From Ancylobacter novellus (GTDB lineage: Bacteria > Pseudomonadota > Alphaproteobacteria > Rhizobiales > Xanthobacteraceae): a stretch of DNA of 64,000 nucleotides. Each line of letters begins with the position of its first letter. Position 1 is the first letter of the stretch. The notes beneath the pieces are model-generated. The model saw nothing but the letters and a program-made list of their open reading frames with translations. It had not been told where the DNA came from and did not search any database. This document shows, one piece after another, positions 7,724 through 15,925 of the stretch. The translations under genes were made by a program, and so were the position numbers. The stretch covers positions 62,001 to 126,000 of the forward strand of contig QFQD01000002.1 of NCBI GenBank assembly GCA_003241485.1, read 5' to 3'.

Positions 7724-8785
7724 CTAGACCTTGCCGAGGTCCTCATAGCTCGCATGCAGCGCCCAATCCCCGGCACCGAAGCGGTCGCGGGCGAAATTAT
7801 GCTGGTGCCAGTAGGGGTAGAGGTAGGGCGGGCGGCTGACCTGGTTGAGCCGCTCCAGTTCCTCGGCGGTCAGCTCGATATCGACGGCGGCGATATTGTC
7901 CTGGAAATGACTGTCCTGCGTACCGCCGACGACCAGCGAGGCGATGCCCGGGCGTGAGAGGGTCCAGGCGATGGAAATCTGCGCGGCGCTCGCGCCACGT
8001 GCGGCGGCGATGTCGTTCAGCACGTCGACGATGTTCCACAGCCGCGCGCTGTCGCGGATCGGCGGCTCGGTCCAGCCGGCGGCCTGGCGTGAATCGGCCG
8101 GGAACTTGTCGCGACCGAAATGGCCGGAGAGCAGACCGGCCGCCAGCGGGCTCCACACCATGACGCCGACGCCCTGGTCCACCGCGATCGGCAGCAGCTC
8201 GTATTCCGCCTCGCGGGCTTCCAGCGTGTAATGGATCTGCTGGGTGACGAAACGCGGCAGGTTTTTCGCCTCGGCGATGCCGAGCGCTTTCATGATGTGC
8301 CAGCCGGAGTAATTCGAGCAGCCGATGTAGCAGATCTTGCCCTGCCGCATCAGCGTATCGAGCGCCGACAGTGTTTCCTCCAGCGGCGTCACCCCATCCC
8401 ATTCGTGCAGGAAATAGATGTCGATGTGGTCGGTGCGCAGCCGCTTCAGGCTCTTCTCGCATTCGCGGATGAGGTGGTAGCGCGAGACGCCTTCGTCATT
8501 GGGCCCGTCGCCGATCCGCATGCGCGCCTTGGACGAGATCAGCACACGCTCGCGCCGACCTTCCAGCACCTCGCCGACAATCTCCTCGGAGCGGCCGAAC
8601 GAATACATGTTGGCGGTGTCGATGACGTTGATGCCGCCATCGAGACACACATCGACGAGACGCCGCGCTTCGCTGACGCCATGGTTCGCCACCTTGGCGA
8701 AATCGCCGACCCCGCCGAAGGAGAAGGTGCCCATGCTGAGCGCCGAAACCTTGAGGCCGGAGCGGCCGAGCGTGCGATATTTCAT
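7724..8785 (-). CDS. Aldo/keto reductase
   Basis: A 353-aa NAD(P)H-dependent oxidoreductase with a TIM-barrel aldo/keto reductase fold. The catalytic tetrad is visible: Asp56, Tyr61 (DTANMYSFGRSEE), Lys86 (LISSKARM) and His127 (YFLHEWDG). It resembles the YajO/Tas-like branch, which reduces aldehydes and sugars. Its ATG overlaps the TGA of the racemase-like gene (ATGA, 8782-8785), so it is the last gene of the lacI-led operon. From that position it probably acts on a keto or aldehyde sugar imported by the divergent ABC transporter; the substrate is not known. Confidence 0.93.
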   Translation of the reverse strand: MKYRTLGRSGLKVSALSMGTFSFGGVGDFAKVANHGVSEARRLVDVCLDGGINVIDTANMYSFGRSEEIVGEVLEGRRERVLISSKARMRIGDGPNDEGVSRYHLIRECEKSLKRLRTDHIDIYFLHEWDGVTPLEETLSALDTLMRQGKICYIGCSNYSGWHIMKALGIAEAKNLPRFVTQQIHYTLEAREAEYELLPIAVDQGVGVMVWSPLAAGLLSGHFGRDKFPADSRQAAGWTEPPIRDSARLWNIVDVLNDIAAARGASAAQISIAWTLSRPGIASLVVGGTQDSHFQDNIAAVDIELTAEELERLNQVSRPPYLYPYWHQHNFARDRFGAGDWALHASYEDLGKV

Positions 8786-9471
8786 GGCTGGCGTCTCCCG
8801 GACGTTTCTGTCGTTTGAGTGCGGCCCGACAACTGGCCCGCAATGGCGGCGATGCCGAGCTCCGGGCTCGTCAGCACGGCGACGGTTTCACCCGTCGCTT
8901 CCGGCAGGGCGCTCGCCATCGAAGCCTGCGCGAGCACGATGAGATCGACATGCGGGGCCAGTTCGTCGAAGGCCTGGCGCACCAGCCGGTCATGTTCCTC
9001 GCGCTCGCCCTGCGCCAGTTTCGCGAAGGCGCCCTCGCACAGCCGCTCGCGGAGCGTGACTTCGCGCCCGGCGGCGGCAGCCGTCGTGCGGATCAGCCGG
9101 CCCGTCGGGCCGAGCGTGGTGGGCAGCGTCGCCAGCACGCCGATGCGCGTGCCGCGCCTCACCGCCTCCTCGGCCATGCCGCGATCGATGCGGTACAGCG
9201 GAACGGCAACTTCGTCGCGCAGGGCGTCGACGGCCTCGCCGAGCGTCGAGCAGGTCACCAGCACGGCGTCGGCCTCGCGGGCGGCGGCGTGCACCTTCGC
9301 CGAAAGGCCCGCCTGCGTGGCAAGGGTGAGCTGCCCCTCGCGCACGGTCTCGGCCAGCAGGCTTTCATCGACATGGGCGATCTGCTCCCAGCCCGGCAGC
9401 GCGCGCTCCACCAGCGGACGAAACCGCTCGACCAGCGCGGGCACGGTATGGATGAGGGCAAGCCGGGGCAT
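8782..9471 (-). CDS. Asp/Glu/hydantoin racemase-family protein
   Basis: A 229-aa member of the Asp/Glu racemase superfamily, which includes racemases, maleate isomerases and arylmalonate decarboxylases. The first catalytic cysteine is present (Cys74 in VLVTCSTLGE). The second, normally in a CTH-type motif, is replaced: the matching strand reads LIVLAQASMA at 177-186. One-cysteine members need not be racemases. It sits 11 bases downstream of lacI and overlaps the aldo/keto reductase start, so it belongs to the same sugar locus. An isomerase or epimerase role on a sugar acid or ketose is possible but unproven. Confidence 0.85.
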   Translation of the reverse strand: MPRLALIHTVPALVERFRPLVERALPGWEQIAHVDESLLAETVREGQLTLATQAGLSAKVHAAAREADAVLVTCSTLGEAVDALRDEVAVPLYRIDRGMAEEAVRRGTRIGVLATLPTTLGPTGRLIRTTAAAAGREVTLRERLCEGAFAKLAQGEREEHDRLVRQAFDELAPHVDLIVLAQASMASALPEATGETVAVLTSPELGIAAIAGQLSGRTQTTETSGRRQP

Positions 9472-9482
9472 GGGACGTCTCC

Positions 9483-10571
9483 TCAGGCGGTCTGGGCGAC
9501 GCCGCGCCGGCGCACCGCACGGGGCGCAGGGCGCGGATCGGCCGGGCCGCGATCGCTGCCGCGGGTGACAAGGCTGGCGCCGACCAGGATCTTCACCGGC
9601 CGCTGCGGCTCGGCCGCGTTGATGAGGTCGTCGAGCACGGTGACGGCCATGTTGCCGATCTTGCGCTTCGACACATCGATGGTGGTCAGCGCCGGCTCCA
9701 TGGTGGAAGAGAGCGGCAGATTGTCGAAGCCGATCACCCCGATATCCTCGGGGATGCGGATCCCGAACTCGCGCAGCGCCTTTATGAAGCCATAGGCGAT
9801 GACGTCATTGGTGCAGAAATACGCGTCCGCCAGCGCCAGCCCTTCGCCCAGCGCCCGGACCGTGTCGGCGTGGGCGCCGTCGAAAGTGGATTCCACCGAG
9901 AGGATATGCGCGGGGTCGATGGTGAGGCCAAGCCGCGCCGCATTGCGGTGCAGCGCCTCCTGACGGAGACGGAAATTCGTCGTCTCGACATGGCTCGCCA
10001 CGAAACCAATGCGCGCGAAGCCCTGCTGGCGCAGCCGCGCCAGCACCTGATAGACCGCATCCTCATTGTTCATATTGACGAAATTGGCTTCCACGACATC
10101 GTAGAAGGTGTCGATGAACACGATCGGCCGGCCGACGCCCTGCAGCACGCGGATGTCCGATTCCGACATTTCGGTGCCGAGGGCGATGATGCCGCTGACC
10201 GGCGCCACCGCGATCATGTCGGCGACCGAAGTGATGCTCTGGCCCTCATGGCTCACCACTTCCAGCGCGTAGCCCCGCCGGGTCGCCTCGGCGGACATGC
10301 CGTCGATATAGTCCGAAATGAACACGCTGTGGTCGCGGTTCACCGTGTGGCCGTGCCGGGCGATCTTGAGGAAGCGTATGGTGCCGGTGGCCTCGACGCG
10401 CGGCTTGGCGAGGCGCGGGACATAGTTGAGCCGCGCAGCGGCTTCGAGCACGCGCGCCCGCGTCAGGCCGGAAATCTCGCCCTTTCCGTTGAGCACGAGC
10501 GACACCGTCGCCGGCGAGACTCCGGCCTCACCCGCAATGTCCCTGATGGTGAAAGACGTCTTCGCTTTCAT
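9483..10571 (-). CDS. LacI-family transcriptional regulator
   Basis: A 362-aa repressor-type regulator. The N-terminal helix-turn-helix reads TIRDIAGEAGVSPATVSLVL, followed by the hinge helix (VLEAAARLNYVPRLA) and a periplasmic-binding-protein-like effector domain (IGVIGFDNLPLSSTMEPALTTI near the C-terminus). I chose the ATG at 10571, next to the helix-turn-helix, over a GTG at 10607. It heads an operon with the racemase-like and aldo/keto reductase genes and is divergent from the ABC/DhaKL operon. Palindromic TTTAGTAAA sites in both promoter regions are likely its operators, giving autoregulation and substrate induction. Confidence 0.94.
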   Translation of the reverse strand: MKAKTSFTIRDIAGEAGVSPATVSLVLNGKGEISGLTRARVLEAAARLNYVPRLAKPRVEATGTIRFLKIARHGHTVNRDHSVFISDYIDGMSAEATRRGYALEVVSHEGQSITSVADMIAVAPVSGIIALGTEMSESDIRVLQGVGRPIVFIDTFYDVVEANFVNMNNEDAVYQVLARLRQQGFARIGFVASHVETTNFRLRQEALHRNAARLGLTIDPAHILSVESTFDGAHADTVRALGEGLALADAYFCTNDVIAYGFIKALREFGIRIPEDIGVIGFDNLPLSSTMEPALTTIDVSKRKIGNMAVTVLDDLINAAEPQRPVKILVGASLVTRGSDRGPADPRPAPRAVRRRGVAQTA

Positions 10572-10623
10572 GACCCCTGGCGCGCCTTCCCGGAACCCGT
10601 GCTGCACCCTGAAGGTGCTTCTT

Positions 10624-10634
10624 GTTTAGTAAAC
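10624..10634. promoter_or_regulatory. Candidate operator O1 (lacI side)
   Basis: GTTTAGTAAAC, a perfect palindrome around a central G. It lies about 55 bases upstream of the lacI ATG and 23-33 bases downstream of the predicted lacI transcription start. The 9-mer TTTAGTAAA recurs exactly at 11018-11026. Confidence 0.55.
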
Positions 10635-10663
10635 ATTTGAGCTCCTTTTCGAGCGTTAAGCCA

Positions 10664-10692
10664 AAAGTACCGGCCTTGCAACTGTCTTGCAA
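10664..10692 (-). promoter_or_regulatory. Promoter candidate for lacI operon
   Basis: On the minus strand, TTGCAA (10692-10687), a 17-base spacer and TACTTT (10669-10664). The predicted start is near 10657, upstream of operator O1. Between about 10700 and 10960 the divergent gap shows nothing else I can support. Confidence 0.45.
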
Positions 10693-10968
10693 AAACGGTG
10701 CGCAGCTCACGCTCCAGCACAGCAGTGGCGACGAAAACGCGGGCACGACGCAAGGCGCGATGGGCGACATGAAGGAGGGGCGCCCGCATTCCACGGCGAC
10801 TGAGGGAAGGGTAAGAAGCACTGCCCCATAAGGCTTTGGCATACAGAATGCCCGGAGATGGCCGCGCCCGGCACGACGCCTCGCCCCGGCGTCATCGTCC
10901 CCGCCGCCCTCACCGACCCGGCGAGGTGCCGCTGGGCAAGACGGCGCCCGCTCCCCTCACCAGGGCGC

Positions 10969-11026
10969 TTGCGTCGGGCAAAAGCCTTTGCTAGGGATTT
11001 AGTGAAGCTGGTCATAATTTAGTAAA
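10969..11026 (+). promoter_or_regulatory. ABC/DhaKL operon promoter region with operators O2 and O3
   Basis: A weak promoter candidate, TTGCGT (10969-10974) N17 TAGGGA, is followed by TTTAGTGAA (10998-11006, one mismatch) and TTTAGTAAA (11018-11026). The two sites are centred 20 bases apart, two helical turns, which suits two dimers on one face. Both lie downstream of the -10 and would block transcription. An ATG at 11028 abuts the last operator and is probably not the start used. Confidence 0.5.
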
Positions 11027-11054
11027 AATGCCAGCACGACTCCGGGAGGAGACC

Positions 11055-12050
11055 ATGCGGAACACCGGCGGACAGCTGGTTATGCTCATCGCCATCAATG
11101 TGGCGGTGCTCCTGTTTGGCGCGGCGATTTCCGGCGGCGCGTTCCTGTCGCCCTTCAATCTGCAGTCGATGGCCGGCCAGCTGCCGGAGATCGGCTTCCT
11201 CGCCATCGGCGTGATGCTGGCCATGTGCGCCGGCAATGGCGGCATCGACCTCTCCGGCATCGCGCTGGCCAATCTCTCGGGCGTGCTCTCCGCGGTCGTC
11301 ATCGGCTCGTTCCTGTCGGGCACCGACCAGCAGGCGGCCTATTCCCTCGCCTTCATCGCGCTCGCGCTGCTGATCGGCCTGACGGGCGGCATCTTCAACG
11401 GGCTGCTCATCAGCCGCCTCAACATCACGCCGATCCTCTGCACGCTCGGCACGCAGATGCTGTTCACCGGCCTTGCGGTTGTGGTGTCGGACGGGCGGGC
11501 GGTGGCGGTCGGCACGCCCGACCTGCTCTCCGAGATCGGCAACGGCCTGTTCCTCGGCGTGCCGATCAGCTTCCTCATCTTCATCGGCGTCGCCGCCTTC
11601 ATCGCCGCGCTGCTGAAGTTCACCCCCTTCGGCCTGTGGCTGATGCTGATGGGCACCAACCCGAAGGCCGCCCATTTCGCCGGCTTCCCCAAGACGCGGG
11701 TGCTCATCGCCACCTATGCCACCAGCGGCCTGCTCTCCGGCCTTGCCGGGGTGGTCATCGCCGCGCGCAACGTCAACGTGAAGTGGGATTACGGCACTTC
11801 CTATCTGCTCATCGCCATCCTCATCGCGGTGATGGCCGGCGTGCGCCCGGAAGGCGGCTACGGCCGGGTCATCTGCGTGGTGCTGGCGACGATCGCGCTG
11901 CAGCTCATGTCCAGCATGCTGAACTTCGGCGGACTGTCGAACTTCGTCCGCGATTTCGCCTGGGGCGCGCTGCTTCTCACCTTCCTGGCGGTCGGCCGCT
12001 ACAACGTGGTCGGCTTCCTGACACCGAACAAGAGCAAACGGCTCGTGTGA
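11055..12050 (+). CDS. Sugar ABC transporter permease 1 (RbsC/LsrC-like)
   Basis: A 331-aa inner-membrane permease of the monosaccharide (BPD_transp_2) family with about nine hydrophobic segments. The family loop is present as MLAMCAGNGGIDLSGIALAN, and the conserved EGGYG and later hydrophobic helices follow. The ATG at 11055 has a strong ribosome site (GGAGGAG, five bases before it); the in-frame ATG at 11028 abuts an operator and has none. It is the first gene of the operon. A second, different permease follows the ATPase, so the membrane channel is probably a heterodimer, as in the AI-2 and rhamnose transporters. Confidence 0.93.
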   Translation: MRNTGGQLVMLIAINVAVLLFGAAISGGAFLSPFNLQSMAGQLPEIGFLAIGVMLAMCAGNGGIDLSGIALANLSGVLSAVVIGSFLSGTDQQAAYSLAFIALALLIGLTGGIFNGLLISRLNITPILCTLGTQMLFTGLAVVVSDGRAVAVGTPDLLSEIGNGLFLGVPISFLIFIGVAAFIAALLKFTPFGLWLMLMGTNPKAAHFAGFPKTRVLIATYATSGLLSGLAGVVIAARNVNVKWDYGTSYLLIAILIAVMAGVRPEGGYGRVICVVLATIALQLMSSMLNFGGLSNFVRDFAWGALLLTFLAVGRYNVVGFLTPNKSKRLV

Positions 12051-12109
12051 TGCGAACCCCTCACGCATCCAAACTCGCCATGAGGGTAGCAATAACAATG
12101 GAGGAAACT

Positions 12110-13120
12110 ATGGGAGCTCTTTCCAAGAAGGTTCTGCTCGGCTCCGCCGTGGCGGTCGCCCTCGTGGCCGGTTCCGCCGGCGCGCTGATGGCGCAGAACA
12201 AGCCGGTCATCGCCACCGTGGTCAAGATCAGCGGCATTCCGTGGTTCGACCGCATGGAAACCGGCGTGAAGCAGTTCCAGAAGGACAATCCGGACGTCGT
12301 CGCCACCCAGTACGGCCCGGCCACCGCCGATGCCGCCCAGCAGCTGCAGATCGTCACCGATCTCGTCGCCAAGGGCGTGAACGGCCTTGCCGTGGTGCCG
12401 ATGGACCCGTCCGTGCTCGAAGGCACGCTGAAGCGCGCCATGGACCGCGGGATCATCGTCGTCACCCACGAGGCCGACAACCAGAAGAACACCCACGCCG
12501 ACGTCGAAGCCTTCGACAATGCCGATTACGGCAAGGCCCTCAATGAGCGCCTCGCCCAGTGCATGGGCGGCAAGGGCAAGTGGACCACCTTCGTCGGCTC
12601 GCTCGGCAGCCGCACGCACATGCAGTGGGTCGGGGCCGGCGAGGCCAATGCCAAGAACCACCCGGACATGAAGCTCGTCGACGCCAATAACGAGTCGTTC
12701 GACGACGCCAACGGCACCTATGAGAAGGCCAAGGAAATCCTGCGCAAGCACCCGGATATCAAGGGCTTCCAGACCTCCGCCGGCAATGACGTGCTCGGCG
12801 TCGGCCGCGCCATCGACGAAGCGGGCCTGTCGGGCAAGGTGTGCCTGGTCGGCACCGGCCTGCCGAACCCTTCGCAGGACCTGCTGGAGTCGGGCGCCAT
12901 CACCGCCATCGGCTTCTGGGATCCGCAGAAGGCCGGCATGGCGATGAACTCGGTCGCCAAGAGCCTGATCGCCGGCAAGAAGATCGAAGACGGCGCCAAT
13001 CTCGGCGTGCCGGGCTACGAGAAGGTGAAGGTTACCAAGGGCCCGGGCGAAGGCGTGCTGATCATCGGCAATGGAATGGTCATCGCCGACAAGAAGAACT
13101 ACAAGGAATACCTCTTCTGA
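12110..13120 (+). CDS. Sugar ABC transporter periplasmic binding protein
   Basis: A 336-aa secreted binding protein of the RbsB/LsrB (Peripla_BP_4) type. The signal peptide occupies about residues 1-29 (KK, hydrophobic core VLLGSAVAVALVAGSAGA, cleavage near AMA-Q). The mature part shows IPWFDRMETGVKQFQ, the subdomain-1 motif NGLAVVPMDPSVLEGTL and the hinge strand IIVVTHEAD. The ATG at 12110 has GGAGG five bases upstream; the open frame runs further upstream only by chance. It resembles proteins annotated as autoinducer-2 binders, but its neighbours argue for a small carbohydrate that is later phosphorylated by the DhaKL-like kinase. Confidence 0.93.
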   Translation: MGALSKKVLLGSAVAVALVAGSAGALMAQNKPVIATVVKISGIPWFDRMETGVKQFQKDNPDVVATQYGPATADAAQQLQIVTDLVAKGVNGLAVVPMDPSVLEGTLKRAMDRGIIVVTHEADNQKNTHADVEAFDNADYGKALNERLAQCMGGKGKWTTFVGSLGSRTHMQWVGAGEANAKNHPDMKLVDANNESFDDANGTYEKAKEILRKHPDIKGFQTSAGNDVLGVGRAIDEAGLSGKVCLVGTGLPNPSQDLLESGAITAIGFWDPQKAGMAMNSVAKSLIAGKKIEDGANLGVPGYEKVKVTKGPGEGVLIIGNGMVIADKKNYKEYLF

Positions 13121-13208
13121 TCGGTTGAAAGCTCGGCTGCCCGGAGGCGCGACACGCGTCTCCGGGTGGTCTCGAACGCGCCTGCACAGGCGCGCGCCGC
13201 CGCCATCG

Positions 13209-14864
13209 ATGAAGGGGTCGCAAGTGTCCCACGACCAAGTGTCCTCCGACCACGTGTCTCACGGCCAGATTTCCCAAAGCCGGGTGTCGAACGTCCCGTA
13301 CGGCGAGGGCCCTGCCGCGCCGCGCGTGTTCCTCGAACTGCGCGGCATTCACAAGCGTTTCGGCGGCGTGCACGCGCTGCGCGGCGTCGGCTTCACGATT
13401 CAGCCGGGCGAGGCCTATCACCTGCTCGGCGAGAATGGCTGCGGCAAGAGCACCGTCATCAAGATCATGTCCGGCGCGCATGCCCCGGATGAGGGCGAGA
13501 TCATTCTCGACGGCCACAGCTACCGCGCGCTGGACCCCATCCGCTCGCTCGCCGCCGGCATCGAGACCGTCTACCAGGACCTGTCGCTGCTGCCCAATCT
13601 CACCGTGGCGGAGAACGTCGCGCTCAACGAACAGCTCGTCGCCAGCGGCGGCAAGCTCGGCCGCCGGTTCGACCGCGCGCGCCTGCGCCGCACGGCGGAA
13701 GCAGCGCTCGCCACCGTCGGGCTGCCCACGGCGCCGGCCTATCTCTCCCTCATTGTCTCGGACCTGCCGCTGGCCCAGCGTCAGCTGGTCGCCATCGCCC
13801 GCGCCATCGCCACCAAGGCCAAGATGGTCATCATGGACGAGCCCACCACCTCGCTCACCCGCCGCGAGGTGGACAATCTCATCGGCGTGGTCGAGCGGCT
13901 GCGCTCCGAGAACGTCGCCGTGCTGTTCGTCACCCACAAGCTCGACGAGTGCTACCGCATCGGCGGCCACGCCATCGTCTTCCGTGACGGGCAGTGCGTC
14001 GGCCAGGGCCCGCTGGCCAACTACACCAAGCACCAGCTCACCGAGCTGATGACCGGGCGCCACATCGACGGCGCGCGCTATCGCTCAGGCACGCCGATGG
14101 ACGAGGAGCTGTTCGCCGCCGGCGACCTCTCGCTGCCGCCGAACCTGCGCGATGTGAGCTTCACGGTCCGCAAGGGCGAGATCCTCGGCATCACCGGCCT
14201 TGCCGATTCCGGCCGCAACGAGATCGCCATGGCGATTGCCGGGGTGACGCCGGCGAGCAAGGGATATCTCTCCATCGCCGGAAAGGAAGAGAGGGTGCGA
14301 CATCCCTCCGACGCGATCCGGCTCGGCATCGGCTATGTACCCGAGGACCGGCTCGCCGAGGGCCTTTTCCTCGACAAGTCGATCTTCGAGAACGAGATCG
14401 CCCTCGTGGTCGCGAAGCTCGCCAACGCTTTCGGCATCGTCGACACCGCGAAGGGCCGCGTGCTCGCCGACAAGATCGCGCAGGACATGCGCCTCAACAC
14501 CCGCGACCTCGATCTGCCGGTCGGCGCGCTCTCCGGCGGCAACCAGCAGCGCGTGCTGATCGGCCGCTGGCTCTCCATCCTGCCCAAGCTGCTGGTCCTG
14601 CACGGCCCGACGGTCGGCGTCGACGTCGGCTCGAAGGACACGATCTACAAGGTGATCCAGCAGCTGGCGGAAGCCGGAATGGGCCTCGTCATCGTCAGCG
14701 ACGACCTGCCGGAGCTGCTGCAGAACTGCGACCGCATTCTGGTGATGAACAGCGGCCGCATCGTCGGCGAATACGACGCCAGTAGGGCCGACGAGGAGCT
14801 GCTCTACAAGGCCATGCTGGCGTCCAAACCCACCCCCGCCGCCCAGCCGGAGACGATCCAATGA
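13209..14864 (+). CDS. Sugar ABC transporter ATPase (two-domain, RbsA-like)
   Basis: A 551-aa double ATPase of the monosaccharide importer type. Domain 1 has Walker A GENGCGKST (about 74-82), a degenerate signature LPLAQRQLVAIARA and Walker B VIMDEPTTS. Domain 2 has the usual degenerate Walker A (GLADSGRNE) and a good signature LSGGNQQRVLIGRW, but its Walker B reads LVLHGPTVGVDVG, with His-Gly where Asp-Glu is expected. Start is uncertain: ATG 13209, or the GTG at 13224, which has AAGGGG in front of it. The first residues come from a 15-bp tandem repeat and read as V-S-x-x-x units. The gene ends in an ATGA overlap with the second permease. Confidence 0.9.
   Translation: MKGSQVSHDQVSSDHVSHGQISQSRVSNVPYGEGPAAPRVFLELRGIHKRFGGVHALRGVGFTIQPGEAYHLLGENGCGKSTVIKIMSGAHAPDEGEIILDGHSYRALDPIRSLAAGIETVYQDLSLLPNLTVAENVALNEQLVASGGKLGRRFDRARLRRTAEAALATVGLPTAPAYLSLIVSDLPLAQRQLVAIARAIATKAKMVIMDEPTTSLTRREVDNLIGVVERLRSENVAVLFVTHKLDECYRIGGHAIVFRDGQCVGQGPLANYTKHQLTELMTGRHIDGARYRSGTPMDEELFAAGDLSLPPNLRDVSFTVRKGEILGITGLADSGRNEIAMAIAGVTPASKGYLSIAGKEERVRHPSDAIRLGIGYVPEDRLAEGLFLDKSIFENEIALVVAKLANAFGIVDTAKGRVLADKIAQDMRLNTRDLDLPVGALSGGNQQRVLIGRWLSILPKLLVLHGPTVGVDVGSKDTIYKVIQQLAEAGMGLVIVSDDLPELLQNCDRILVMNSGRIVGEYDASRADEELLYKAMLASKPTPAAQPETIQ
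13224..13292 (+). repeat. 15-bp tandem repeat inside the ATPase N-terminus
   Basis: Four full units and a part-unit of a 15-base repeat: GTGTCCCACGACCAA, GTGTCCTCCGACCAC, GTGTCTCACGGCCAG, ATTTCCCAAAGCCGG, GTGTCGAAC. In frame they code V/I-S-x-x-x pentapeptides. Each GTG is a potential start codon, so the repeat also blurs the start of the ABC ATPase. Confidence 0.75.
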
Positions 14865-15889
14865 GCGCCACTCATCTGGACGACGCACCCGCACCGGCGA
14901 CCCGGACGAACCCGCTTTTCGAGCTGGCACGCCGCCGGCCGGAGACGATCACCTTCGTGCTGCTGGTCGCCATCTGCGTCGCGGTTTCGATTGCGAACCC
15001 GGCCTTCCTGCATCCCTCGTCGCTGGTCGATATCGGCCGCGCCAGCGTGGTGATGGGGCTGTTCGCGCTCGGTGTCTTCATCATCCTGGCGGCGGGCGGC
15101 ATCGACGTGTCGTTCACCGCCATCGCCGCCTTCACCATGTACTCGCTTACCGTGCTGGTGAAGAACCACTTCCCGGACGCGCCGATAGCGCTGATCATGG
15201 TGGCGGCGATCCTCGGCGGCGCGCTGCTCGGCGTGGTGAACGGGCTGCTCGTGCATTATCTGCGCGTGCCCTCGCTGATCGTGACCATAGGCACGCAATA
15301 TCTGTTCCGCGGCATCCTGCTCGCCTTCATCGGCACGGTGTGGATCATGTCGCTGCCGCCGCAGATGGGCGCGTTCGGCCGCATGCCGCTGGTGCAGTTC
15401 GACTCCGCCGACGGGCGCACCATTACCCTGCCCTTCTACTTCCTGGTGCTGCCCGCCGCCGCGCTGATCACCTGGTGGATGCTCAACCGCACGCTGATGG
15501 GCCGCGCCATCTTCGCAGTGGGCGGCAATGCCAGCGTGGCCGAGCGGCTGGGCTACAATCTGCGGACCATCCATATCTTCCTGTTCGCCTATGCCGGCGC
15601 GCTCGCGGGCCTTGCCGGCATCATCCACACCTGCGCCAACCGGCAGGCCAACCCGTTCGACCTGGTGGGCAGCGAGATCAACGTGATCGCCGCCGTCGTG
15701 CTCGGCGGCGCGCGCATCACCGGCGGCACCGGCACCGTGCTCGGCACGCTGCTGGGCGTACTGCTGGTGGTGGTGGTGAACAGCGTGCTGGTCATGGTCG
15801 GCATCCCCTCCACCTGGCAGCGCGTGGTGGTGGGCGGCTTCATTCTGATGGCCGCCGCCTTCTTCGTGTTCAGCCAGAAGAAGACCTGA
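14861..15889 (+). CDS. Sugar ABC transporter permease 2 (RbsC/LsrD-like)
   Basis: A 342-aa permease of the same family as the first but only distantly alike. The hydrophobic N-terminal helix (ETITFVLLVAICVAVSIA) follows a 30-residue polar leader, and the family signature is present as FIILAAGGIDVSFTAIAAF. Later segments include VIAAVVLGGARITGGTGTVL. It overlaps the ATPase stop by four bases (ATGA) and lies 36 bases before the dhaK-like gene, so the operon continues into the kinase. Confidence 0.93.
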   Translation: MSATHLDDAPAPATRTNPLFELARRRPETITFVLLVAICVAVSIANPAFLHPSSLVDIGRASVVMGLFALGVFIILAAGGIDVSFTAIAAFTMYSLTVLVKNHFPDAPIALIMVAAILGGALLGVVNGLLVHYLRVPSLIVTIGTQYLFRGILLAFIGTVWIMSLPPQMGAFGRMPLVQFDSADGRTITLPFYFLVLPAAALITWWMLNRTLMGRAIFAVGGNASVAERLGYNLRTIHIFLFAYAGALAGLAGIIHTCANRQANPFDLVGSEINVIAAVVLGGARITGGTGTVLGTLLGVLLVVVVNSVLVMVGIPSTWQRVVVGGFILMAAAFFVFSQKKT

Positions 15890-15925
15890 AAACCGACAAC
15901 GAAACTCCCGCTCAAGAGGGCCGAC

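Noticed and set aside
11028..11054. ATG at 11028 as start of the first sugar permease
   Set aside because: It directly abuts an operator and has no ribosome site; the ATG at 11055 has GGAGGAG at good spacing.
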